Below are positions 7,478 through 17,000 of a stretch of 46,152 nt of DNA, piece after piece; the first letter of the stretch is position 1, and every line of letters begins with the position of its first letter. A model generated the notes under the pieces. The model saw only the letters and a program-made list of their open reading frames with translations, was not told the DNA's origin and made no database searches. The DNA is from an uncultured Bacteroidales bacterium (GTDB taxonomy: Bacteria > Bacteroidota > Bacteroidia > Bacteroidales > Muribaculaceae): positions 1-46,152 of the forward strand of contig CACXLJ010000018.1 in the NCBI GenBank assembly GCA_902768435.1, written 5' to 3'. The translations under genes were made by a program, and so were the position numbers.

Positions 7478-9019
7478 ATGGAAAAGAAAGTTAGAGTGCG
7501 TTTTGCACCATCGCCCACAGGCCCGTTGCACATTGGTGGTGTGCGCACGGCTTTGTATAACTACCTGTATGCTCGCCAGCACGGCGGCAGCATGATTCTG
7601 CGCATCGAGGACACCGACAGCACCCGCTTCGTTCCCGGAGCCGAGGACTACATCAACGAGTCGCTCCAGTGGCTGGACATAGGCATCGACGAAGGCGTGC
7701 GCGAAGGTGGCGACTATGGCCCCTACAAGCAGAGCGAGCGTCGCGACATCTATCGCCAATATGTGAAACAGCTGCTCGACAACGGCAAGGCCTACATTGC
7801 CTTCGACACCCCCGAGGAACTCGAGGCCAAGCGTGCCGAGGTGAAGAATTTCCAGTACGATGCCTCGACCCGCATGGGCATGCGCAACTCGCTGAGTCTG
7901 CCTGCCGACGAGGTGAAGGCGCTCATCGACGGCGGTGCAAAACATGTGGTGCGCTTCCTCATTGAGCCTAACCGCGATGTGGTGGTGCATGACCTGATTC
8001 GTGGCGATGTGACCATCAACTCGAGCATCCTCGACGACAAAGTGCTCTACAAGAGTGCCGACGACCTGCCCACCTATCACCTGGCCAACATCGTCGACGA
8101 CCACCTCATGCAGGTGAGCCATGTGATTCGTGGCGAGGAGTGGCTGCCCAGCGCCCCGCTGCATGTGCTGCTCTACGAGGCCTTTGGCTGGGCCGACGAG
8201 ATGCCGCAGTTTGTGCACCTGCCGCTGCTGCTCAAACCCGACGGCAAGGGCAAGCTGAGCAAGCGCGACGGCGACCGTCTGGGCTTCCCGGTGTTCCCGC
8301 TGGAGTGGCACGACCCCAAGACGGGCGATGTGAGCAGCGGATACCGCGAGGCAGGTTATCTGCCCGAGGCAGTGATCAATTTCCTGGCCCTGCTGGGCTG
8401 GAATCCGGGCGATGACCGCGAAATCATGTCGATGGACGAATTGATTCGCGACTTCTCGTTCGACCACTGCTCGAAGAGCGGTGCCAAGTTCGACTTCGAG
8501 AAAGGCAAGTGGTTCAACCACGAGTACCTGATGAACATGGACGACAACCGCCTGGCCGAATTGTTCAAGCCCGTCCTCATCGAGAATGGCGTGAATGTGG
8601 CCGACTTCAGCGACGACTATATTGCCGCAGCCGCAGGAATGGTGAAGAACCGCATCAACTTTGTGCGCGACCTGTGGGACAACGCCCGTTTCTTCTTTGT
8701 GGCACCCACCACCTATGCCGAGAAGGATGTGAAGAAACGCTGGAAAGAAGAAACCCCGCAACTCATGCGTGAACTCATTGAGGTGCTGAAAGGTCAGGAC
8801 TTCAACGATGCCGTCGCCACCGAAGAGGCTGTGATGGAGTGGATCAAGAGCAACGAGTATCACATGGGCAATGTGATGAACGCCTTCCGCCTCACCGTGG
8901 TGGGCGAGTGCAAAGGCCCGCACATGTTTGACATCACCAAGTTGCTGGGCAAAGACGAGACGCTGGCTCGCATCGAGCGCGGCATCAACAACATCGTCCG
9001 TCCCGCAATCGAAGCATAA
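7478..9019 (+). CDS. gltX: Glutamyl-tRNA synthetase
   Basis: Charges tRNA-Glu with glutamate in the cytosol. Class I signature HIGH is seen as [11 protein letters not shown] (residues 11-21) and KMSKS as KLSKRDG (residues 259-265). RIEDTD follows at about residue 42, typical of the GlxRS subfamily that includes GluRS. The 513 residues include the helical anticodon-binding C-terminal half. It is the first gene of a probable three-gene operon with the outer-membrane barrel gene (7 bp downstream) and waaA. Two tRNA-Glu genes, its substrates, lie in the same window near 37 kb. Confidence 0.97.
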   Translation: MEKKVRVRFAPSPTGPLHIGGVRTALYNYLYARQHGGSMILRIEDTDSTRFVPGAEDYINESLQWLDIGIDEGVREGGDYGPYKQSERRDIYRQYVKQLLDNGKAYIAFDTPEELEAKRAEVKNFQYDASTRMGMRNSLSLPADEVKALIDGGAKHVVRFLIEPNRDVVVHDLIRGDVTINSSILDDKVLYKSADDLPTYHLANIVDDHLMQVSHVIRGEEWLPSAPLHVLLYEAFGWADEMPQFVHLPLLLKPDGKGKLSKRDGDRLGFPVFPLEWHDPKTGDVSSGYREAGYLPEAVINFLALLGWNPGDDREIMSMDELIRDFSFDHCSKSGAKFDFEKGKWFNHEYLMNMDDNRLAELFKPVLIENGVNVADFSDDYIAAAAGMVKNRINFVRDLWDNARFFFVAPTTYAEKDVKKRWKEETPQLMRELIEVLKGQDFNDAVATEEAVMEWIKSNEYHMGNVMNAFRLTVVGECKGPHMFDITKLLGKDETLARIERGINNIVRPAIEA

Positions 9020-9026
9020 CACAACG

Positions 9027-10121
9027 ATGACCCGACGCCTGATAATAGCCTTGTTTGCCCTGACAGCGGCACTTGTCTCAAGTGCCCAGGAAGTGGAGTG
9101 GAGCGTGGATGCCAATGTGGTGCTCAACAACCGCGAGGGTGGTCTTGACGAGTCGCCAAACCAGACCTTCATTTTCACGCGCATCACCCCGCAGATAGGC
9201 GTGTCGCTCGACAGCGCCCGCCATAGGGTGATGGCTGGTGTGACCTGGTTCCAGCCCATGAACGACAACCTGGGTGGCTATAAGGTGCTGCCGGCTCTCT
9301 ACTACCAATACAAAAATGACAGAAAGGGGTTGATGTTCAAGTTTGGCATGATACCCAACGAGTTGAACAACAGCATTCCCACCTATTTGCGAAGTGACTC
9401 GATCAACTATGTGCAACCCAACATCAAGGGTGCGGCACTGAGAATCGACAGGCTGCACTTCTGGTTCAACTCATGGTTCGACTGGCGTCAGATGCAGACC
9501 AACAACCGTCGCGAAGCCTTTGATGTGACTGGTGAAGTGGGGTGGCGAACCATGAAAAACGGCGACGGTTTCAAGGCATCGGGCCTGGTGAGCTACAACC
9601 ACCTGGCAACCCGCAAGATCAAAAGCCCTGACGAGGGGGTGGTGGACAACTTCATCTTCAGTCCGCAACTCACCTATGAGCACTTGTGGGCAAATGGCCG
9701 CTTGGGCGTGAGTGCCGGTGTGCTCATGACTGCCGACCGCGACCGGGTTGCCGACAACAAGTGGCATGCTCAGGCAGGTTTCATAGGCAAGTTGTCGGGC
9801 AACTGGAAGTGGCTCTCGTTGACAGAGAACATCTATGCCGGCAAGCGGCAGATGCCCCTATATGAAAAATATGGCAGTCTGGTGTATCGTGGCGATGCGC
9901 TCTATCACAATAAGTTCTACAGCCGCACCGACCTGGTGGCAACCGTGTTCCAGCGCGACTTTATGAATCTTGAGGCACGCCTCACCCTCCATGCCACCAG
10001 CGAGGGAACTGCATTTTGGCAACAGGTGGCGGTGCGCTTCTACCTCGACCGGCTTGTGTGGAAACGCCACCGGCACAAGGATAGCGGCGTGGCAACAGGC
10101 CTGCTGCAGTCACAATTCTAA
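9027..10121 (+). CDS. Predicted outer-membrane beta-barrel protein of unknown function
   Basis: The start is the ATG at 9027, 7 bp after gltX, because it opens a clean signal peptide (MTRRLIIALFALTAALVSSAQ). The mature protein, about 345 residues, alternates polar and hydrophobic residues with many aromatics (VMAGVTWFQPM, YKVLPALYYQYKNDRKGLMFKFGM, WFNSWFDWRQMQ, LEARLTLHATSEGTAFWQQVAVRFYL), the pattern of amphipathic strands. I do not recognise a named family. Its place between gltX and waaA, with gaps of 7 and 17 bp, suggests co-transcription, and an envelope role would suit the neighbour waaA. Confidence 0.8.
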   Translation: MTRRLIIALFALTAALVSSAQEVEWSVDANVVLNNREGGLDESPNQTFIFTRITPQIGVSLDSARHRVMAGVTWFQPMNDNLGGYKVLPALYYQYKNDRKGLMFKFGMIPNELNNSIPTYLRSDSINYVQPNIKGAALRIDRLHFWFNSWFDWRQMQTNNRREAFDVTGEVGWRTMKNGDGFKASGLVSYNHLATRKIKSPDEGVVDNFIFSPQLTYEHLWANGRLGVSAGVLMTADRDRVADNKWHAQAGFIGKLSGNWKWLSLTENIYAGKRQMPLYEKYGSLVYRGDALYHNKFYSRTDLVATVFQRDFMNLEARLTLHATSEGTAFWQQVAVRFYLDRLVWKRHRHKDSGVATGLLQSQF

Positions 10122-10138
10122 AAGCAACAAAACCGATA

Positions 10139-11368
10139 ATGAATATATTTTACAATACTGGAATAGCCTTTATGAATTTGGGCGTGAAACTGGCGTCGTT
10201 GCGCCATAAGAAAGCGCGTCTCATGGTTCAAGGTCAGTCCAACACCTTCCAATACCTGAAAGAACACCTCGATGGCAAGAGCCAATACATTTGGATGCAT
10301 GTCTCGTCGCTGGGCGAGTTTGAGCAGGGCCGTCCGCTCATCGAGAAAATCAAGGCCGAGCATCCTGATCAGCGCATTTTGCTCACCTTTTTCTCGCCCT
10401 CGGGCTATGAGGTGCGCAAGAACTACGACAAAGTAGATGCCGTGTGCTACCTGCCCATCGACATGCCGAGCAACGCACGCCGTTTTCTCGACCTGGTGAA
10501 TCCGTCGATGGCTATCTTCGTGAAATATGAGTTCTGGGGCAATTTCCTGGGCGAACTGAAACGCCGCAATGTGCCCACCTACATCATATCGGCAATTTTC
10601 CGTCCCGGTCAGTCGTTCTTCAAGCCGTGGGGCGGCATGTTCCGCAAGATGCTGAACTGCTTCACCCACCTTTATGTGCAGAACGAGGAGTCGCGTCAGC
10701 TGCTCGAGGGCATTGGCATGCGCAATGTGACTGTGGCAGGCGACACGCGCTTCGACCGTGTGGCGCATGTGCGCGAGCAGGCCAAGGATTTTCCCGTTAT
10801 CGAAAAGATGACGCACGAGTGCCCCTTCACGCTGGTGATGGGCAGTTCGTGGCCCCCTGACGAAGATATCGTCATCCCTTATTTCAATGCTCATCCGGGC
10901 ATGAAACTCATCATTGCGCCCCATGAGTTCGATAAGGAGCGCCTCGACACCTTGCTGGGCAAGGTGAAACGCAAGGCTGCACTCTACTCCGAGACGGCAC
11001 CCGAGCAGGCAGGCGACCTTGATTGCCTGGTGATTGACTGCTTTGGCATCTTGTCGTCGGTCTACCGCTATGGGCAGATGGCCTATGTGGGTGGTGGCTT
11101 CGGGTCGGGCATTCACAATGTGAACGAGGCTGCCGTCTATGGCATACCTGTGGCATTCGGTCCCAAGTATGGCAAATTTGTCGAGGCCTGTGAACTCATT
11201 GCTGCCGGCGGCGGTTTCAGCGTGAGCGATGCAGCGGGTTTTGCCAAGGTGATGGACACCATGCTGGGCGATGAGGAGCAACTGCAACACAGCAGTCGCA
11301 TTGCAGGTGACTACATCCAGTCGCACCTAGGTGCCACCGATTTGATCTATAAAGACCTTTTTGCATAA
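10139..11368 (+). CDS. waaA: 3-deoxy-D-manno-octulosonic-acid (Kdo) transferase
   Basis: A GT-B glycosyltransferase of family GT30 that transfers Kdo from CMP-Kdo to lipid IVA at the inner membrane, an early step of lipid A-core synthesis. The N-terminus is hydrophobic (membrane anchor), followed by WMHVSSLGEFEQGRPLI, where the family has H(A)SxGE with its catalytic Glu. FVKYEFWGNF, VAGDTRFDRV and the C-terminal nucleotide-sugar segment YVGGGFGSGIHN with FGPKYGKFVEA are all characteristic. The 409 residues match other Bacteroidetes WaaA proteins. It is the last gene of the gltX unit. Whether it adds one or two Kdo residues cannot be seen. Confidence 0.94.
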   Translation: MNIFYNTGIAFMNLGVKLASLRHKKARLMVQGQSNTFQYLKEHLDGKSQYIWMHVSSLGEFEQGRPLIEKIKAEHPDQRILLTFFSPSGYEVRKNYDKVDAVCYLPIDMPSNARRFLDLVNPSMAIFVKYEFWGNFLGELKRRNVPTYIISAIFRPGQSFFKPWGGMFRKMLNCFTHLYVQNEESRQLLEGIGMRNVTVAGDTRFDRVAHVREQAKDFPVIEKMTHECPFTLVMGSSWPPDEDIVIPYFNAHPGMKLIIAPHEFDKERLDTLLGKVKRKAALYSETAPEQAGDLDCLVIDCFGILSSVYRYGQMAYVGGGFGSGIHNVNEAAVYGIPVAFGPKYGKFVEACELIAAGGGFSVSDAAGFAKVMDTMLGDEEQLQHSSRIAGDYIQSHLGATDLIYKDLFA

Positions 11369-11467
11369 TTAAGTGACAAAGCACTGCTTAATTGTGCTTG
11401 ATTCCACTTTTTTTGCCTTTCAGTGAAAATTGTAGGGCAAAAATTATCTTATTATAAAAAAATACAT

Positions 11468-11476
11468 TATCTTTGC
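11468..11476 (+). promoter_or_regulatory. -7 box of the NagB-LmbE gene
   Basis: TATCTTTGC, 43 bp before the start codon, in a very AT-rich leader. No clear -33 element. Confidence 0.55.
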
Positions 11477-11518
11477 TAAAATCCTAACAAAATCTATTGT
11501 TCTTAAAGACAGATATAT

Positions 11519-13519
11519 ATGGGAACGGAATTAAGTTCACTCATCAAACTTGACCAGGTATCAAAGCATTACTATAAGCCTGCAACCGAGATCGAACTGG
11601 CTTCGCTCACACGGTATGAAAAAGTTTATACTAAGATTCTTGAAACGCCCGACGAGGGCTGCGTTGAGGCTGCGCTGGATGTGGCCGAGCAAATCAAGCG
11701 CAATGTGACCGAAAAGGGTCGTTGCGTGATTGCCTTCGGGTCGGGCCGCGGAGCGCTGCAGGTCTATGACGAACTGGTGAAGTTGTACTTTGCCGACAAG
11801 GTGAGTTTTTCCAATGTGGTGGCTTTCAATATGGCCGAATTTGGGTTAGGGGCAACCGATAATCAGGAACAGAGCACCCTGCGCCGCATCAAAGAGCGGT
11901 TGTTTAACAAGGTGGACATTGACCCTGAGAACATTCACACCTTCGACACCCAGGCCACCAAGGAGAATGTGCATCGCCTGTGCAAACTCTATGAGACCGA
12001 GATTGATGAGTATGGCGGTCTTGACCTGGTCATCTGCCAATTGGCAAAGAACGGCGGACTTGTATTCAACGAGCCAGGCTCATCGTCGTCGTCATCGTGC
12101 CGCCTGGTGCTGCTGAGCAATGAGACCCGCACCCGCGTGGCCGAATCCTATCAGTGTGAAGATGCACCTGCCACAGCAGTGACGCTGGGCATCAGCAACA
12201 TACTGTCGGCTCACAAGGTGATATGTGTAGCGTGGGGCGAGAACAGCGCTGATGCCCTCTATAGCACCATTGAGGGGAACCTGACCGACCAGATTCCGGC
12301 ATCGTTCCTGCAACTGCATCACAATGTGAAGATGGTTGTTGACCTTGAAGCGGCACACAAGCTCACGCGCATCAATTTCCCCTGGAAGGTGGCTTCGTGT
12401 GAGTGGACCGATCAACTTGTGCGTCGTGCCATTGTTTGGCTTAGCCAACACACGGGCAAGCCCATCTTGAAACTCACCAACAAGGACTATAACGATAACG
12501 GCTTGAGCGAACTCGTCACGGTGTTTGGCTCGGGCTATGATGTGAACATCAGGATTTTCAATGACTTGCAGCACACCATCACGGGCTGGCCCGGCGGCAA
12601 ACCCAATGCCGACGACACCTATAGGCCCGAGCGTGCTACGCCATACCCCAAGCGCGTGCTTGTGTTCAGCCCGCACCCCGACGATGTTGTGGTGTCGATG
12701 GGTGGTACTCTGCGCCGCCTGGTGCAGCAAGGGCACGATGTGCATGTGGCGTTCCAGACCTCGGGCGACCTGACTGTGTCCGACGAGAACCTGGTGCGTC
12801 TGCTCATGCTTCAAGAGAAGGTGACGCGCCGGTTCAACCTCAATAGCGACAACAACTTCAGCAAGCGCTTCGATGAACTGTCGCAGGAAATGAAGAACAA
12901 GAAGCTTGGTGATCCCGACTCACCCACCACACGCTACCTGAAGGGCATGATATTTGTGTGCGAGGGCATCATGAGCTGCATGCACATGGGCGTGAAGCGT
13001 GAAAATATTTATGAACTGAATATGCCCTTCTACGATGCGACACCTTCGGGTGACGGGAAAGTGACTTCGGCCGATGTGGAACTCGTGAAAAAGCAGATAG
13101 CGGCCATTCAGCCACATCAGATATTCTTTGCCGATGACCTGAACGACCCGTTCGACACGCATGCCAAGGTGGCCGAGGCAATTGTGGCGGCATTGAGCGA
13201 CTTGCGTCACGAATCATTCATGCGCGACTGCCGCGTGTGGATGTATCGCGGTCAGTGGGGTGCCTTCAGCATCGACGACATCGAGATGACGGTGCCCATG
13301 AGTCCCGAGGAGTTCAGTTACAAGCGCGATGCCATTCTCAAGCATCAGTCGCAGATTCACGATGCCCCCTTCCGTGACCCCGAGAATGGCAAGTTGAGTT
13401 GGCAACGCTCCATTGACCGCAACAAGGCCACTGCCGACCTCTACAGCAGTCTGGGTCTGGCATCCTACGAGGCGATGGAGGCCTTTGTGCAGTTCAAACT
13501 GCCCCAAGACGAAGAATAA
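11519..13519 (+). CDS. NagB-like / LmbE (PIG-L) fusion protein with a degenerate deaminase site
   Basis: Residues about 30-290 are a glucosamine-6-phosphate deaminase-like domain; residues about 380-640 are a LmbE/PIG-L N-acetylglucosaminyl deacetylase domain. In the NagB half the catalytic residues are gone: FNMDEY reads FNMAEF (Ala106 for Asp72), and PDGH reads KNGG (Asn178 for Asp141, Gly180 for His143), though FNEPGSS with Glu185 is kept. In the LmbE half the zinc-binding HPDD (386-389) and a later His in DPFDTHAKV (His548) are present, but the acidic residue that usually follows HPDD is Val. The fusion is known in Bacteroidetes, annotated as a NagB-like protein. I infer that the deacetylase may be active and the NagB half may act as a sugar-phosphate sensor or scaffold. 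It has its own promoter. Confidence 0.88.
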   Translation: MGTELSSLIKLDQVSKHYYKPATEIELASLTRYEKVYTKILETPDEGCVEAALDVAEQIKRNVTEKGRCVIAFGSGRGALQVYDELVKLYFADKVSFSNVVAFNMAEFGLGATDNQEQSTLRRIKERLFNKVDIDPENIHTFDTQATKENVHRLCKLYETEIDEYGGLDLVICQLAKNGGLVFNEPGSSSSSSCRLVLLSNETRTRVAESYQCEDAPATAVTLGISNILSAHKVICVAWGENSADALYSTIEGNLTDQIPASFLQLHHNVKMVVDLEAAHKLTRINFPWKVASCEWTDQLVRRAIVWLSQHTGKPILKLTNKDYNDNGLSELVTVFGSGYDVNIRIFNDLQHTITGWPGGKPNADDTYRPERATPYPKRVLVFSPHPDDVVVSMGGTLRRLVQQGHDVHVAFQTSGDLTVSDENLVRLLMLQEKVTRRFNLNSDNNFSKRFDELSQEMKNKKLGDPDSPTTRYLKGMIFVCEGIMSCMHMGVKRENIYELNMPFYDATPSGDGKVTSADVELVKKQIAAIQPHQIFFADDLNDPFDTHAKVAEAIVAALSDLRHESFMRDCRVWMYRGQWGAFSIDDIEMTVPMSPEEFSYKRDAILKHQSQIHDAPFRDPENGKLSWQRSIDRNKATADLYSSLGLASYEAMEAFVQFKLPQDEE

Positions 13520-13544
13520 CAAACAAAATAAATTTATTGATTTT

Positions 13545-13616
13545 AAGTAGAATAGTAAAGCAGTAGAGCATTAGAGCAGCAGAGCGGAAAAGCAGTAGTG
13601 CAGTAGAGCGGCATAT
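13545..13616 (+). repeat. Nine-unit octamer array (consensus CAGTAGAG)
   Basis: The units are AAGTAGAA, TAGTAAAG, CAGTAGAG, CATTAGAG, CAGCAGAG, CGGAAAAG, CAGTAGTG, CAGTAGAG and CGGCATAT, all exactly 8 bp long. A second AT-rich run (TTCACTAT/TTTACTAT) continues to about 13656. It fills the gap before rnr. Confidence 0.7.
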
Positions 13617-13669
13617 CACGATTCACTATTTTACTATTCACTATTTAACTATATAACAACAAGCGCATT

Positions 13670-16030
13670 ATGGCACGACAAGGCATTAAGGCCCTCAAAC
13701 AGGAGCGCCGAGAAATAAGAGACAGAATCATCAATTTCTTCAATACCGAAGGAACCACTCCCTATAACTACAAGCAGGTGGCAGCCAAAGTGGGTGCCAA
13801 TTCTCCCAAACTCAAGACGCTTGTAGTGGAAATCATGGAGCAGTTGTCGGTCGACGGTTTTCTCACCGAGGTGGCTCCGGGTCGCTTCAAGGCACTGATG
13901 CGCTCGTCGGTGGCCGAGGGCATCTTCATTCGCCGCAGCAACGGCAAGAACAGCGTGGATACCGCCAACGACGACGGCAAACCCATTATGGTGGCCGAGC
14001 GCAACTCGATGCACGCCCTGAATGGCGACAAGGTGCTGGTGCACATCAGTGCAGCGCGCGAAGGCATGGAGCCCGAAGCCGAGGTCATCAAAATCCTGGA
14101 ACGCAAGGATCAGGTGTTTGTGGGCACGCTCAATGTGAAAAAGTACTTTGCGCATCTGGCCTGTGACAGCAAGTTCCTGGCAACCGATATCTTCATTCCG
14201 CTCGACAAACTGAAAGGCGGCAAGACCGGCGACAAGGCGGTGGTGCGCATCGTGGAGTGGCCCGACGGTTCTAACAGCCCCATCGGTGAGGTGGAGGATG
14301 TGCTGGGCAAGGCGGGCGAGAATAATGCCGAAATCCACGCCATTCTGGCCGAGTTTGGTCTGCCCTACAAGTATCCCGAGAATGTGGAGCGCGTGGCCAA
14401 CAAAATTGATCCCGGCATCACTCCCGAGGAGGTGGCACGCCGCCGCGACATGCGCGATGTGACCACTTTCACCATCGACCCCTGGGACGCCAAGGACTAT
14501 GATGACGCCCTGTCGGTGCGCAAACTCGACAACGGCCGTTACGAGATAGGCATCCACATTGCCGATGTCACGCACTATGTGAAACCTGGCTCGGTCATCG
14601 ACAAGGAGGCCTATAACCGCGCTACCTCGGTGTATCTGGTCGACCGCACCATACCCATGCTGCCCGAGCGCCTGTGCAACTACATCTGTTCGCTGCGTCC
14701 GCACGAAGACAAACTCACCCACTCGGTGATTGTGGAAATGGACGACAATGCCAAGGTGCACAAGTATGAGATTTGCCACACGGTGATTTGCAGCGACCGC
14801 CGCTTCAGCTACGAGGAGGCGCAGGAAATCATTGAAACCGGCAAGGGCGACCTGGCCGAGGAGATACTGCTGCTCAATGGGCTGGCACAGAAACTGCGCG
14901 CCAACCGTTTCAAGAACGGCTCGGTGGAATTTAACCGCGAGGAGATTGAATTTAAAATCGACGAAACCGGCAAGCCCATCGAGGTGATGAAGCATGTGTC
15001 GAAGGAGGCCAACAAACTCATCGAGGAGTTCATGCTGCTGGCTAACCAGAAGGTGGCCGAGCACATTGGCAAGGTGCCTGCAGGCAAGAAGGCAAAGGCA
15101 TTTGTCTACCGCATACACGAGGAACCCAACGAGGAGAAACTCGCCAACATGGCCGACATTGCCGCCCGCTTCGGTCACAAGTTCAAGACCAGCGGCAAAC
15201 CCAAGGAGGTGAATAAGTCGATCAACAAGATGCTCGAGGAAATCAAGGGCAAGCCCGAAGAAGACCTGCTCTCGATTCTTGCCATTCGCTCCATGGCCAA
15301 GGCTATGTACTCGTCGATAAATGTGGGACACTACGGACTGGCGTTTGACTACTACACCCACTTCACTTCGCCCATTCGCCGTTACCCCGACATGATGGTG
15401 CACCGCCTGCTCGACCGCTATGCCGAGGGCGGACGCAGCGTGAACCAGGATTCGCTTGAGGAGGAATGCAAGCACACGAGTTCGCAGGAACAGCTGGCAG
15501 CCGCTGCCGAGCGTGCCTCAATCAAGTATAAGGAGGTGGAATTCATGGGCGAGCGCTTGGGCGGCGTGTATGATGGCCGCATTTCGGGCGTGACCGAGTG
15601 GGGTCTGTATGTGGAGCTCGACGAGACACACTGCGAGGGTCTGATCTCGATTCGCGACCTCGATGACGACTTCTATGAGTTCGACGAGAAGAACTTCTGC
15701 GTGCTGGGGCGTCGCACCCACCGCAAGTATCAGCTGGGCGACAAGATCACCATTCAGGTGGCCCGTGCCGACCTCATCAAGAAACAACTCGATTTTGCCC
15801 TGGTCGACAAGAACAATCCGCCGGGCACGCACCGCATCGACAAGGCACCTATCACCGAGGCAAGCCGCTTTGCGCCCAGCAAGAAGGAGAGCAAGATGGA
15901 GCGCCAGCGCGAGGAGTATGAGGGTGGCTATGCGTCGCGCCGCCAGAAACGCGGCAAGCGTGGCAACACCAGCAAGCGCGAAATGCGGGCACAAAAACGC
16001 GAGGGCAAGCGCAGCAAGCACCGCCGCTAA
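13670..16030 (+). CDS. rnr: Ribonuclease R
   Basis: A processive 3'-5' exoribonuclease of the RNB family that degrades structured RNA. Domains in order: an N-terminal winged-helix region (residues about 15-75), two cold-shock/OB domains (about 80-240), the RNB catalytic domain containing TIDPWDAKDYDDALS with the metal-binding Asp cluster (residues about 265-279), an S1 domain (about 635-710, GVYDGRISGVTEWGLYVEL), and a basic Lys/Arg-rich tail. The length of 786 residues suits RNase R rather than RNase II. No partner gene is adjacent; a CAGTAGAG octamer array lies upstream and a lipoprotein gene converges from the right. Confidence 0.96.
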   Translation: MARQGIKALKQERREIRDRIINFFNTEGTTPYNYKQVAAKVGANSPKLKTLVVEIMEQLSVDGFLTEVAPGRFKALMRSSVAEGIFIRRSNGKNSVDTANDDGKPIMVAERNSMHALNGDKVLVHISAAREGMEPEAEVIKILERKDQVFVGTLNVKKYFAHLACDSKFLATDIFIPLDKLKGGKTGDKAVVRIVEWPDGSNSPIGEVEDVLGKAGENNAEIHAILAEFGLPYKYPENVERVANKIDPGITPEEVARRRDMRDVTTFTIDPWDAKDYDDALSVRKLDNGRYEIGIHIADVTHYVKPGSVIDKEAYNRATSVYLVDRTIPMLPERLCNYICSLRPHEDKLTHSVIVEMDDNAKVHKYEICHTVICSDRRFSYEEAQEIIETGKGDLAEEILLLNGLAQKLRANRFKNGSVEFNREEIEFKIDETGKPIEVMKHVSKEANKLIEEFMLLANQKVAEHIGKVPAGKKAKAFVYRIHEEPNEEKLANMADIAARFGHKFKTSGKPKEVNKSINKMLEEIKGKPEEDLLSILAIRSMAKAMYSSINVGHYGLAFDYYTHFTSPIRRYPDMMVHRLLDRYAEGGRSVNQDSLEEECKHTSSQEQLAAAAERASIKYKEVEFMGERLGGVYDGRISGVTEWGLYVELDETHCEGLISIRDLDDDFYEFDEKNFCVLGRRTHRKYQLGDKITIQVARADLIKKQLDFALVDKNNPPGTHRIDKAPITEASRFAPSKKESKMERQREEYEGGYASRRQKRGKRGNTSKREMRAQKREGKRSKHRR

Positions 16031-16087
16031 GCATTCACCAACCGGTTAGACTTCCGGCTTGGGTTTAAACCATGTTTATTCTTATTA

Positions 16088-16339
16088 TTATTCGTCTTTG
16101 ACAGAGGCGGATGTGCTGGCTTCGCCAGTGACAACGGGGGCGGCATCGGTTACGGTGGGGGCGGCATCGATGTCGGTCGGCGTGAGGTCGGCCGAGACTT
16201 GTGCGGGCTGCACCGAGGTGGTGATGGAATCGTTCTGGGCCGAGACGGCTTCGGCGCCGTCGCCTGCCTGCTTGTCGCAGGCCACCAGTGTGGCGGCAGC
16301 GGTGATGAAGAGTGCTATGAGAGTCTTTTTTGTGCGCAT
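16088..16339 (-). CDS. Small Ala/Thr/Ser-rich lipoprotein
   Basis: The start MRTKKTLIALF is preferred over an ATG two codons upstream because it opens directly into the basic n-region. The signal peptide ends in a lipobox LVAC, so the protein should be anchored by lipid after cleavage. The remaining 65 or so residues are low complexity (DAAPTVTDAAPVVTGEASTSASVKDE) with no recognisable domain. It resembles in style, but not in length-wise alignment, the lipoprotein at 17001-17249, which shares an EASxSASVK-type C-terminus. The function is unknown. Confidence 0.7.
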   Translation of the reverse strand: MRTKKTLIALFITAAATLVACDKQAGDGAEAVSAQNDSITTSVQPAQVSADLTPTDIDAAPTVTDAAPVVTGEASTSASVKDE

Positions 16340-16368
16340 AATCAAATAGTGCGGTTAGTTATACGGCT

Positions 16369-16377
16369 GCAAATATA
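16369..16377 (-). promoter_or_regulatory. -7 box of the small lipoprotein gene
   Basis: Minus strand TATATTTGC, about 30 bp before the start. Confidence 0.5.
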
Positions 16378-16437
16378 CGCACCTTTCACGACACAGCGGT
16401 TAAAATGAAGTGAAAAAGTGATGATTTGGCGTTGAAA

Positions 16438-16809
16438 TCAAAGAATAAGAAGCAAGGCCAGCACGGCATAGATGATGATGACGATGAACACGCAGATAAT
16501 CACCGACGCCTTGTAGTAGTCCCAGCCCATGAAACCGAAACCTTCCAGAAAATCAACCGACTTCTTGAATGCCCAGTCGCACCACTGGCTGAAGCGCTTG
16601 CGGTTGCACCAGATGACCAGCAGGCACACTGCTGCCCAGGCGACTGTGATCCATGGCCAGGTGCCGACGATGAAATCGAGCATTACCGCCCAGGTGAGCG
16701 GCACAATCATGTAGTAGACGATGATGTTCACCTCGTTGTAGGTGAGGCGTAGTTTCTGCGCCAGTTTCATCAGGGCTTTAGCGGTGATGTTGAATAATTT
16801 CGTAATCAT
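16438..16809 (-). CDS. Conserved-looking small inner-membrane protein, function unknown
   Basis: Starting at MITKLFNITAKALMK gives 123 residues; the longer frame to 16890 is rejected because the promoter (16866-16898) lies inside it. There are two or three hydrophobic segments: YYMIVPLTWAVMLDFIV, WITVAWAAVCLLVIWC and, at the C-terminus, VIICVFIVIIIYAVLALLLIL. A Trp/Phe-rich loop (FSQWCDWAFKKSVDFLEGFGFMGWDYY) joins them. No enzyme motif is visible. It stands alone between two lipoprotein genes on the same strand, each with its own promoter. Confidence 0.75.
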   Translation of the reverse strand: MITKLFNITAKALMKLAQKLRLTYNEVNIIVYYMIVPLTWAVMLDFIVGTWPWITVAWAAVCLLVIWCNRKRFSQWCDWAFKKSVDFLEGFGFMGWDYYKASVIICVFIVIIIYAVLALLLIL

Positions 16810-16865
16810 ACAGAGTCGTAAATTAATATTGAGTGGGTGGTAATTGTTCAAGTCGCTTTGTTGAG

Positions 16866-16898
16866 GCAAAGTTATCGCACTTTTCCGCATCTGCCAAG
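16866..16898 (-). promoter_or_regulatory. Promoter of the small membrane protein gene
   Basis: Minus strand: -33 CTTG (16895-16898), a 20-bp spacer, -7 TAACTTTGC (16866-16874). It settles the start at 16809. Confidence 0.65.
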
Positions 16899-16928
16899 AA
16901 TCTGCAACCTTGAATCTCGGGCAAGGGC

Positions 16929-16964
16929 AAAAAAAAGCTGTTTTCCATCACTGGAAAACAGCTT
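16929..16964 (-). terminator. Strong terminator of the SAS-repeat lipoprotein gene
   Basis: A perfect 13-bp stem (AGCTGTTTTCCA with TGGAAAACAGCT, plus one A-T pair) around TCAC; on the minus strand it runs into seven or eight T. It lies about 35 bp downstream of the stop codon. Confidence 0.9.
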
Positions 16965-17000
16965 CAAACTTTTTAGTTTGCTGTCTCGAATCGAGAAAGA

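Noticed and set aside
8928..9026. Longer N-terminus for the barrel protein at 9027
   Set aside because: It would lie inside gltX and would hide a clean signal peptide.
11369..11470. Riboswitch or attenuator between waaA and the NagB-LmbE gene
   Set aside because: Two alternative small stems (AATTAAG/CTTAATT and AAGCAC/GTGCTT) can be drawn, but they lie upstream of the only -7 box, and neither has a proper T-tract.
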